11,468 nucleotides of DNA. It comes from Actinomycetes bacterium. Its GTDB lineage: Bacteria; Actinomycetota; Actinomycetes; Mycobacteriales; Micromonosporaceae. Below, piece by piece: positions 5,137-11,468 of the stretch. Every line of letters begins with the position of its first letter. The stretch's first letter is position 1. The stretch spans positions 1-11,468 of the forward strand of contig JAEZGP010000803.1 in NCBI GenBank assembly GCA_023437285.1, given 5' to 3'. Both the position numbers and the translations under genes were made by a program. Under the pieces are notes generated by a model that was given only the letters and a program-made list of their open reading frames with translations, was not told the DNA's origin and made no database searches.

Positions 5137-6452
5137 CCCTGCTCGTCGTGGGCGTGTCCCACCACACGGCGCCCGTGGCCCTGCTCGAGCGCCTCTCCGT
5201 CGCCTCCGCCAACACCGACGCCCTGCTCGCGGCGCTCGCCGGCCAGACGCACGTCGACGAGGCCGTCGTGCTGTCCACCTGCAACCGCGTCGAGGTCTAC
5301 GCGGGCGTCAACGCCTTCCACGGCGCGCTCGCCGAGATCGGCGCGGTGCTCGCCGAACGGGCCGGCGTCGATGTCGCCGACCTGGTGCCCTACCTCTACG
5401 TGCGCTACGACGCCGACGCCGTGCGGCACGCCTTCCGGGTCGCCGGCGGGCTCGACAGCATGGTCGTCGGCGAGGCGCAGATCCTCGGCCAGCTCCGCGA
5501 GGCGTACAACCGGGCCGGCGACGCCGAGACCGTCGGGCGGTTGCTGCACGAACTGATGCAGCAGGCGCTGCGGGTCGGCAAGCGGGTGCACGCCGAGACC
5601 GGCATCGACCGCGCCGGGCAGTCCGTCGTCACCGCCGCCCTCGCCCTCGGCGCCGGCGACGTCACCGGGCGGTCCGCGCTGGTGATCGGGGCCGGGGCCA
5701 TGGGATCGCTCGCGCTCGCGACCCTGTCGCGGGCCAACGCCGGGCCGCTGTACGTCGCCAACCGGGGGGCCGACCGGGCGGCGCGCGCGGCGCAGCTGCA
5801 CGGCGCCACGGCGGTCGGCTATGCCGACCTCGTCACGGCCGTCTCCCGCGTCGACCTCGTGGTCAGCGCGACCGCGTCCGTCGAACACGTACTCACTAAA
5901 GATCTGGTACTGGCGGCGACGGCGGGACGCGACCGGCCGCTGATCATCCTCGACCTGGCCGTACCGCGCGACGTCGAGCCCGGCGTCGCCGACCTGCCCG
6001 GGATCGTGGTCGTCGACCTCGCCCGCCTCGGCGACGCCCTCGTCGACACCGAGACCGGGGCCGCCGACCGGGCGGCCGCCGAGGAGATCGTCGCCACCGA
6101 GGTCGACGCCTACCTGAGCTGGCTGCGCGGCTCGAACGTGGCGCCGACCGTTGCCGCGCTGCGGGCCCGCGCCGACGAGGTCGTCTCCCACGAACTGCGC
6201 CGGCTCGCCCAGCGCAGCCCCGACCTGTCCGAGGACCAGCGCCGCGAGGTCGCGCACACCGTGCACCGCGTCGTGCAGCGGCTGCTGCACTCGCCGACCG
6301 TACGGGCCCGCCAGCTCGCCGCGACCCCGGACGGCGACCACTACGCGGCCGTCCTGCGCGAGCTGTTCGACCTCGACGTCCTCGGCGGGAACGCCGCCGA
6401 CGTCGAGCGCGCCGTCGGCGTGGAGTTCCTCGCGGAAGGAGGCGCGCGATGA
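5133..6452 (+). CDS. hemA: Glutamyl-tRNA reductase
   Basis: A 439-residue enzyme that reduces glutamyl-tRNA(Glu) with NADPH to glutamate-1-semialdehyde, the first committed step of the C5 route to haem. The N-terminal catalytic domain has LLVVGVSHHTAPV and the catalytic Cys50 in LSTCNRVEVY. DSMVVGEAQILGQLR is the family signature. The NADPH domain carries GAGAMG at 186-191, and the C-terminal dimerisation domain includes SNVAPTVAALR. Length is normal for the family. GTG at 5133 overlaps the rex stop (GTGA), so translation is probably coupled to rex. Codons around residues 253-260 are unusually A/T-rich for this gene. The partner hemL is not in the window. Confidence 0.97.
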   Translation: MTLLVVGVSHHTAPVALLERLSVASANTDALLAALAGQTHVDEAVVLSTCNRVEVYAGVNAFHGALAEIGAVLAERAGVDVADLVPYLYVRYDADAVRHAFRVAGGLDSMVVGEAQILGQLREAYNRAGDAETVGRLLHELMQQALRVGKRVHAETGIDRAGQSVVTAALALGAGDVTGRSALVIGAGAMGSLALATLSRANAGPLYVANRGADRAARAAQLHGATAVGYADLVTAVSRVDLVVSATASVEHVLTKDLVLAATAGRDRPLIILDLAVPRDVEPGVADLPGIVVVDLARLGDALVDTETGAADRAAAEEIVATEVDAYLSWLRGSNVAPTVAALRARADEVVSHELRRLAQRSPDLSEDQRREVAHTVHRVVQRLLHSPTVRARQLAATPDGDHYAAVLRELFDLDVLGGNAADVERAVGVEFLAEGGAR

Positions 6453-7384
6453 CGCTTCGACTCGGTACCCGCGGCAGCGCGCTAGCGATGGCGCAGTCCC
6501 AAACGGTCGCCGACGCGATCACCGCCGCGACCGGCCGGCCCGTCGAGCTGGTCGAGATCGTCACGGCCGGCGACCGCTCCGCCGCGCCGATCCCGCAGCT
6601 CGGCGTGGGCGTGTTCGTCTCCGCCCTGCGCGACGCGTTGCACGCCAAGGAGATCGACTTCGCGGTCCACTCGTACAAGGACCTGCCCAGCGCGCCAGCC
6701 GACGGGCTCACCATCGCCGCCGTGCCGCCGCGCGAGGACCCGCGCGACGCGCTGATCAGCCGCGACGGCCGTACGCTCGCCGAACTGGGCCCCGGCGCCC
6801 GCGTCGGCACGAGCGCCGCCCGGCGCGTCGCCCAACTGCGCGGCCTCGGCCGCGGGCTGGAGTGCCTGCCGATCCGCGGCAACATCGACACCCGGCTGCG
6901 CAAGCTCGCCGACGGCGAGTACGACGCGCTCGTCCTCGCCACCGCCGGCCTGCGCCGCATCGGCCGCCACGACGAGATCACCGAGGTGCTCGACCCGATG
7001 CTCATGCTGCCCGCCCCGGCGCAGGGCGCACTGGCCGTCGAGTGCCGCACCGACGCCGTCCTGCCGGGCGGCACATCAACCGTGGAGCTGCTCAGCACGC
7101 TCGACGACGAGCACACCCGGGCCGCGGTCACCGCGGAACGGGCCCTGCTCGCCACTTTGGAGGCCGGCTGCAGCGCACCGGTCGCCGCGTTCGCCGTCGT
7201 GGCCGAGGCCGACGACGGTGAGTACGAGATCTATTTGCGCGGAGGCGCCTTCAGCCAGGACGGCATCCACGCCGTGCGGCTGTCCGCCACCGGAACGCTC
7301 ACCGACGCCGCGGCGGTCGGGCATCGGCTCGCCGCCGACCTGCTCGCCGAGGGCGCCGACATTGCACTGGGAGTGCCCGCATGA
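6449..7384 (+). CDS. hemC: Hydroxymethylbilane synthase (porphobilinogen deaminase)
   Basis: A 311-residue enzyme that joins four porphobilinogens into hydroxymethylbilane. It begins with the typical LRLGTRGSALAMAQ and has VHSYKDLP with the catalytic Asp78. Cys241 in EAGCSAPVAA should carry the dipyrromethane cofactor. The substrate-binding segment, commonly GTSSLRR, reads GTSAARR. A strong site, AGGAGG (6437-6442), stands 6 nt before the ATG, the best ribosome site in the operon. The ATG overlaps the hemA stop (ATGA), and the gene's own stop overlaps hemD by 4 bp. Length and motifs are complete. Confidence 0.97.
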   Translation: MTLRLGTRGSALAMAQSQTVADAITAATGRPVELVEIVTAGDRSAAPIPQLGVGVFVSALRDALHAKEIDFAVHSYKDLPSAPADGLTIAAVPPREDPRDALISRDGRTLAELGPGARVGTSAARRVAQLRGLGRGLECLPIRGNIDTRLRKLADGEYDALVLATAGLRRIGRHDEITEVLDPMLMLPAPAQGALAVECRTDAVLPGGTSTVELLSTLDDEHTRAAVTAERALLATLEAGCSAPVAAFAVVAEADDGEYEIYLRGGAFSQDGIHAVRLSATGTLTDAAAVGHRLAADLLAEGADIALGVPA

Positions 7385-8985
7385 CCCGCACCCGAAAGAC
7401 CATTGGCCGGATCAGCTTCGGCGGGGCCGGCCCCGGCGACCCAGGCCTGCTCACCCGCCGCGCACACGAGGCGCTCGCCGGAGCCCACCACATCGTGTAC
7501 GACCGCTCCGTACCCGAGGCGCTGCTCGACGCGCTGCGCGCGGAGGCCCCGGCCACCGACGCCGACGGTGAGCCGCACGAGGAGACGCAGTACAGCCCCG
7601 CCGAGGGCGTACCGGGCGACGTGGCGAAGGTTTTGCTGTCCGCCGCCCGCTCGGGTCTGCGCGCGGTGCACCTCGTCGCGGGCGACCCGCTGGAGCACGA
7701 CTCCGTCGTCAAGGAGGTGCAGGCCATCGCCCGCACCGCCGTACCGTTCGACGTCATCCCGGGCGTCAGCCGGCCCGCCGGCGTGGCGACCTACGCGGGC
7801 GTGGCGCTCACCGGCGTGCGGACCACCGTCGACGTCGAGGACGTGCACACGCTCGACTTCGACGCGCTCGCCGCGGCGGCGCCGCGTGGCCTGGCCGTGG
7901 CGGCCGACGCCGGCGACCTGGCGACCATCCGCGACGGTCTGCTCGCCGCCGGCCTTGACGGCGCCGCGCCGGTCTCCGTCACCGGCGACGGGACGGGCGA
8001 GTCCCAGTACACGACCACGTCGACCGTCGACAGCTTCGTCGCCGCCGCGCTCGGCTTCTCCGGCCGCGTCGTGCTCGGCTTCGGACCCGGCATGGCGCAC
8101 CGCGACAAGCTCGGCTGGTGGGAGAACCGCCCGTTGTACGGGTGGAAGGTCCTCGTACCCCGCACCAAGGAGCAGGCCGGCGCCATGAGCGAGCGCCTGC
8201 GCGCGTACGGGGCCGTCCCGTGCGAGGTGCCGACGATCGCGGTCGAGCCGCCCCGCACGCCCGCCCAGATGGAACGGGCGATCAAGGGCCTCGTCGACGG
8301 CCGGTACGCCTGGACGATCTTCACCTCGGTCAACGCGGTGCGGGCCGTCTGGGAGAAGTTCGCCGAGCACGGCCTCGACGCCCGCCACTTCGGCGGCGTG
8401 AAGATCGCCTGTATCGGCGAGGCGACGGCCGACGCGGTGCGCGCCTTCGGCATCCAGCCCGAACTCGTCCCGCTGGGCGAGCAGACCAGCGAGGGCCTGC
8501 TCGCCGAGTTCTCGCCGCACGACGAGATCCTCGACCCGGTCGGCCGGGTCCTACTGCCGCGCGCCGACATCGCCACCGAGACGCTCGCCGCCGGCCTGAC
8601 CGAGCGCGGCTGGGAGGTCGACGACGTGACCGCGTACCGCACGGTGCGCGCCGCCCCGCCGCCGGCCGAGATCCGCGACGCCATCAAGAGCGGCGGCTTC
8701 GACGCGGTGTTGTTCACGTCGTCGTCGACCGTACGCAACCTCGTCGGCATCGCCGGCAAGCCGCACCAGCGTACGGTCGTGGCCGTGATCGGGCCGAAGA
8801 CCTCGGACACCGCCACCGAGTTCGGCCTGCGCGTCGACGTGCAGCCCGCCCACGCGAGCGTGCCCGACCTGGTCGAGGCGCTGGCCGCGTACGCGGTCGA
8901 ACTGCGCGAAAAGCTCGCCGCCATGCCCGCCAAGCAGCGCCGGGGCTCGAAGGTGCAGGGCCCCACGGCGCTCCGGTTCCGCTAA
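7381..8985 (+). CDS. hemD: Fusion: tetrapyrrole-methylase-like domain + uroporphyrinogen-III synthase
   Basis: A 534-residue two-domain protein. Residues about 10-240 resemble uroporphyrinogen-III C-methyltransferase: GAGPGDPGLLT at 15-25 (SAM binding), AHHIVYDRSVP, AGDP at 100-103 and VIPGVSRPAG. Residues from WWENRPLYGW (246) to about 520 form the HemD domain, with FTSVNAVRAVW, ACIGEATADAVRAFG, LLPRADIATETLA and FTSSSTVRNL, which closes hydroxymethylbilane to uroporphyrinogen III with ring D inversion. The N-terminal half departs from active methylases where KGGDPFxFGRG is expected (here VAGDPLEHDSV), so its methylation activity is doubtful. The same domain order is known in other actinobacteria, including Mycobacterium. 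ATG 7381 overlaps the hemC stop. A tail of about 15 basic residues ends the protein. Confidence 0.93.
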   Translation: MTRTRKTIGRISFGGAGPGDPGLLTRRAHEALAGAHHIVYDRSVPEALLDALRAEAPATDADGEPHEETQYSPAEGVPGDVAKVLLSAARSGLRAVHLVAGDPLEHDSVVKEVQAIARTAVPFDVIPGVSRPAGVATYAGVALTGVRTTVDVEDVHTLDFDALAAAAPRGLAVAADAGDLATIRDGLLAAGLDGAAPVSVTGDGTGESQYTTTSTVDSFVAAALGFSGRVVLGFGPGMAHRDKLGWWENRPLYGWKVLVPRTKEQAGAMSERLRAYGAVPCEVPTIAVEPPRTPAQMERAIKGLVDGRYAWTIFTSVNAVRAVWEKFAEHGLDARHFGGVKIACIGEATADAVRAFGIQPELVPLGEQTSEGLLAEFSPHDEILDPVGRVLLPRADIATETLAAGLTERGWEVDDVTAYRTVRAAPPPAEIRDAIKSGGFDAVLFTSSSTVRNLVGIAGKPHQRTVVAVIGPKTSDTATEFGLRVDVQPAHASVPDLVEALAAYAVELREKLAAMPAKQRRGSKVQGPTALRFR

Positions 8986-8989
8986 GGAG
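8984..8989 (+). promoter_or_regulatory. Ribosome binding site of hemB, overlapping the hemD stop
   Basis: AAGGAG begins inside the TAA stop of hemD and lies 9 nt before the GTG at 8999. It fixes the hemB start and suggests coupling of hemB translation to hemD termination. Confidence 0.65.
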
Positions 8990-8998
8990 TACCCCGTC

Positions 8999-9982
8999 GT
9001 GACGTACCCCGATGTCCGGCCCCGCAGGCTGCGGCGCAGCGCGGCCCTGCGCCGCGCGGTCGCCGAGACCCGGGTCCACCCAGCGGAGCTCGTCCTGCCC
9101 CTCTTCGTCAAGGAAGGGCTGAGCGAGCCGAAGCCGATCGCGTCGCTGCCGGGCGTGCTCCAGCACAGCCGCGAGTCGCTGCGCAAGGTGGCCACCGAGG
9201 CGGTGTCCGCCGGCATCGGGGGCCTCATGCTGTTCGGCGTGCCCGCCGAGCGCGACGCGACGGGCTCCGGCGCCACCGACCCCGACGGCATCCTCAACGC
9301 GGCGATCCGCGACGTGATCGACGAGGTCGGCGACGGGACCGTCGTCATGGCCGACCTGTGCCTCGACGAGTTCACCTCACACGGCCACTGCGGCGTACTG
9401 GACGCCGACGGCGCGGTCGACAACGACGCCACGCTGGCCCGCTACACCGACATGGCGCTGGCCCAGGCCGCCGCCGGCGCCCACGTCGTCGGCCTGTCCG
9501 GCATGATGGACGGCCAGGTCGGCGCGGTCCGCCGGGCACTGGACGCTGCCGGCCACCAGGACACGATCATCCTGGCGTACGCGGCGAAGTACGCCTCGGC
9601 GTTCTACGGACCGTTCCGGGACGCGGTCGAGTCGACGCTCACCGGCGACCGCAAGACCTACCAGCAGGACCCGGCCAACGCGCGCGAGGCGCTGCGCGAG
9701 GTCGAACTCGACGTGGCCGAGGGCGCCGACATCGTCATGGTCAAGCCCGCCCTGCCGTACCTGGACATCGTCGCCAAGGTCGCCGACCGCGTCGACGTCC
9801 CGGTGGCCGCCTACCAGGTCAGCGGCGAGTACGCGATGGTCGAGGCCGCCGCCGCGAACGGCTGGCTGGACCGCGACCGCACGATCGTCGAGACCCTCAC
9901 GTCGATCCGCCGCGCCGGCGCCCAGATGATCCTCACGTACTGGGCCCTCGACGCCGTGCCGCTCCTGCGGGCCGTCGACTAG
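8999..9982 (+). CDS. hemB: Porphobilinogen synthase (5-aminolevulinate dehydratase)
   Basis: A 327-residue TIM-barrel enzyme that condenses two 5-aminolevulinates to porphobilinogen. The two active-site lysines are Lys197 (AYAAKYASAFYGPFRD) and the Schiff-base Lys249 (VMVKPALPYLDI). The N-terminal arm RPRRLRRSAALRRAVAET and LPLFVKEG are typical. The metal segment reads DLCLDEFTSHGHCG, with Cys121, Asp123 and Cys131, where zinc enzymes have three Cys and magnesium-type enzymes have Ala/Asp/Asp. It is the last gene of the rex operon, 13 bp after hemD. Its TAG stop is inside the first unit of a 33-bp tandem repeat. Length is normal. Confidence 0.97.
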   Translation: MTYPDVRPRRLRRSAALRRAVAETRVHPAELVLPLFVKEGLSEPKPIASLPGVLQHSRESLRKVATEAVSAGIGGLMLFGVPAERDATGSGATDPDGILNAAIRDVIDEVGDGTVVMADLCLDEFTSHGHCGVLDADGAVDNDATLARYTDMALAQAAAGAHVVGLSGMMDGQVGAVRRALDAAGHQDTIILAYAAKYASAFYGPFRDAVESTLTGDRKTYQQDPANAREALREVELDVAEGADIVMVKPALPYLDIVAKVADRVDVPVAAYQVSGEYAMVEAAAANGWLDRDRTIVETLTSIRRAGAQMILTYWALDAVPLLRAVD

Positions 9983-10075
9983 CTAGCCAGGCGACGGGCA
10001 ACGTCCGGCGACTAGCTCGCCAGGCGACGCGCGACGTCCGGCGACTAGCTCGCCAGCCGGCGGGCGACGGGCAGC
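9977..10075. repeat. 33-bp tandem repeat, three units, between convergent genes
   Basis: Units start at 9977, 10010 and 10043, each with GACTAGCT(A/C)GCCAG. Units 1 and 2 differ at 3 of 33 positions. Unit 3 matches unit 2 at 27 of 33. Unit 1 holds the hemB stop and unit 3 holds the stop and last codons of the minus-strand regulator. In the regulator's frame each unit encodes VARRLAS followed by a TAG, so the regulator's end appears to have been copied twice beyond its own stop. Confidence 0.8.
10007..10054. terminator. Two small hairpins between convergent genes, possible bidirectional terminator
   Basis: GGCGA-CTAGC-TCGCC occurs at 10007-10021 and again at 10040-10054 as part of the tandem repeat. 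The 5-bp stems are short and lack T-runs, but they are the only inverted repeats in the short gap between hemB and the regulator. Weak support. Confidence 0.25.
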
Positions 10076-11468
10076 TCCGCCGTCGCCTCCACGTCGGCGG
10101 CCGCGAACCGGTCGAGCTGGTGCAGCAGGTCCGGGTGGTCCACGGCCAGCGCCACCGTCGTCGCCTCCGCCAGCGTCAGCGAGGCGCCCTCGCCGTAGGC
10201 GGCGTCGAACGCCGCGTCGCCCATGGCCGTGCGGACCGCGCCCTCGTGCCGCAGCCCGAACCGGCCCAGCATGTCGGTCGCCGTACGCAGCTGTGCCCGC
10301 GCGCCCTGCGCCGCGCCGAACAGCTTCGCCGCCGTGGCCAGCTCGCCGCCGAGCGCGCAGCGCACCGCCATCGCCGACAGCGCCTCGCACACCCCGCCGT
10401 GGAAGCCGTGCGTCATCCGGGAGCGCAGCGCCACGACAAGGTGATCGTGCGCGGCCACCAGGTCGCTGCGCGACAGCGCGACCAGACCCAACATCAAATC
10501 GATCGTACGGTTGGCCCGCTCGGTCGGGTCGGCGTTCGCGGCGCCGCGCGCCTGACCCAGCTCCGTGGCCGCCTCGGCCAGCGCCCCGCGCCGCCACAGC
10601 AGGTGCGCCAGCGTGAACGTGGCCGGCAGCGCTTCCGCCTCGGCGTGCCGGGCCCGCGCCCAGTCGAGCACGTCACGGCAGGCGCGCTCCGCCTCGTCCT
10701 CGCGGCCCAACGCCACCAGCGCCTCGCCCCGGCTCGCGCTGGCCCGGGCGATCAGCGACGCCTTGCCGGTCCGCCACGCGAACTCCTCCGCCTGGACGAG
10801 CAGGCGCAGCTGCTCGCCGGGCTGGCCGTCCAGGCCGGCGTAGCGCGCGTACGCGTGGTAGGCGACCGCCAGCTCGCCGTCGGGGATGTCCTCGCCCGAG
10901 GTCACGGAGCGCTCGAACAGCCGGTACAACCAGATGCGGCCCTCGCGGGCCAGGCCGCGCTCGCGCCACCACTCGCCCAGGGCCACGGCGACGCGCAGGC
11001 CGTCGCGGCAGCGGCCCTCCTGCACGCACCAGTGCAGCGCCGCGCGCGCCTCGGCGGCCAGGGCGTCGAACGGGTACGTCGACAGGGTGCGCGGCCGCCC
11101 GTCCGAGCCGGTCCGGACCCGGCTCAGCGCGTGCTGCACCCAGCCGAGGTGCTTGTCGCGGGCGGCCACTTCCTGACCGGCCGCCGCCAGCTCGCGCAGC
11201 GCGAACGCGCGGATCGGGTCGAGCAGCCGGTACGTCGGCTGGCCGCCGGACCGCTGCTGGTCGGCGACCATGAGCGACTTGTCCACGAGGATGGCCAGCA
11301 GCGGTAGCGCGTCCGGCCCGGCGATCCACTCCACCGTGCCCAGGTCCATGGGGCTGGCGAAGACGGCCAGCTGGCGCAGCAGGCCCGCGGCCGGCTCCGG
11401 CAGCGTCCGGTACGACCAGTCGAACGTCGCGCGCAGCGTGGCGTGCCGGTTCGCCCGTACGCCCGGGG
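10045..11468 (-). CDS. Large STAND/TPR transcriptional regulator, C-terminal part (5' end outside the window)
   Basis: The frame is open from the right edge to a TAG at 10045-10047, giving 473 visible residues. The first visible segment (RHATLRATFDWSYRTLP, then LLRQLAVFAS) and the following VDKSLMVAD and YRLLDPIRAFALREL are the typical winged-helix junction after an NB-ARC-like ATPase in AfsR-, BTAD- or LuxR-type actinomycete regulators. The rest is Ala/Leu/Arg-rich helical repeats of TPR type, ending in AFDAAYGEGASLTLAEATTVALAV. The LuxR helix-turn-helix that often follows this segment is absent, so any DNA-binding or other effector domain must be N-terminal and unseen. The gene is convergent with hemB and likely independent of haem synthesis. 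The ligand and targets are unknown. Confidence 0.82.
   Translation of the reverse strand, partial: PGVRANRHATLRATFDWSYRTLPEPAAGLLRQLAVFASPMDLGTVEWIAGPDALPLLAILVDKSLMVADQQRSGGQPTYRLLDPIRAFALRELAAAGQEVAARDKHLGWVQHALSRVRTGSDGRPRTLSTYPFDALAAEARAALHWCVQEGRCRDGLRVAVALGEWWRERGLAREGRIWLYRLFERSVTSGEDIPDGELAVAYHAYARYAGLDGQPGEQLRLLVQAEEFAWRTGKASLIARASASRGEALVALGREDEAERACRDVLDWARARHAEAEALPATFTLAHLLWRRGALAEAATELGQARGAANADPTERANRTIDLMLGLVALSRSDLVAAHDHLVVALRSRMTHGFHGGVCEALSAMAVRCALGGELATAAKLFGAAQGARAQLRTATDMLGRFGLRHEGAVRTAMGDAAFDAAYGEGASLTLAEATTVALAVDHPDLLHQLDRFAAADVEATAELPVARRLAS

Noticed and set aside
4656..6341. 561-codon minus-strand frame opposite rex and hemA
   Set aside because: Both sense genes are certain. 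The antisense product has no recognisable motif and shadow-type composition.
9358..11307. 649-codon plus-strand frame across hemB and the regulator
   Set aside because: It is out of frame with hemB, antisense to the regulator, and an extreme Arg/Pro/Gly sequence without motifs.
1..11468. CRISPR array, insertion sequence, prophage or resistance island
   Set aside because: No spaced identical repeats, transposase, integrase or terminal inverted repeats were found. The content is conserved core metabolism.

Overview
The window is very G+C-rich, with G or C at most third codon positions, frequent GTG starts and chains of 4-bp ATGA/GTGA gene overlaps. This points to a high-G+C actinomycete. The rex-hemA-hemC-hemD order is the one known from Streptomyces coelicolor. 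Family resemblance and codon habits (many GTAC-containing words) suggest Micromonosporaceae or a relative, but that assignment is inference from sequence style and no search was run.

Layout, left to right. (1) Positions 1-261, minus strand: the first 87 codons of an unidentified gene that leaves the window, with a clear Shine-Dalgarno sequence. (2) Positions 262-641: a 380-bp divergent control region with a perfect 19-bp palindrome, a structured stem-loop and clustered short repeats. (3) Positions 642-3169, plus strand: an AMP-forming acyl-CoA ligase, a tiny glutaredoxin-like protein overlapping it by 4 bp, and a HAD-family phosphatase that seems to have its own leaderless promoter. (4) Positions 3267-3983: an exported M23 peptidase with a probable lipoprotein signal, preceded by a strong GC hairpin. 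(5) Positions 3984-4299: a promoter region with a Rex operator. (6) Positions 4300-9982: rex-hemA-hemC-hemD-hemB, an operon for tetrapyrrole synthesis from glutamyl-tRNA to uroporphyrinogen III. (7) Positions 9977-10075: a 33-bp tandem repeat between convergent genes. (8) Positions 10045-11468, minus strand: the C-terminal part of a large STAND/TPR transcriptional regulator.

How the genes work together. Rex senses NADH/NAD+ and should repress its own operon through the 18-bp operator overlapping the promoter, which ties haem supply to respiratory state. HemA reduces glutamyl-tRNA to glutamate-1-semialdehyde. HemB makes porphobilinogen, HemC makes hydroxymethylbilane and HemD closes it to uroporphyrinogen III. 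hemL, which converts glutamate-1-semialdehyde to 5-aminolevulinate, is not in the window.

Most of the window is conserved core metabolism, and I do not see a clearly new multi-gene system. The points most worth checking are the palindrome and repeats in the divergent region, the mixed Cys-Asp-Cys metal motif of HemB, the diverged methyltransferase half of HemD, and the 33-bp repeat that triplicates the regulator's 3' end with its stop codon.
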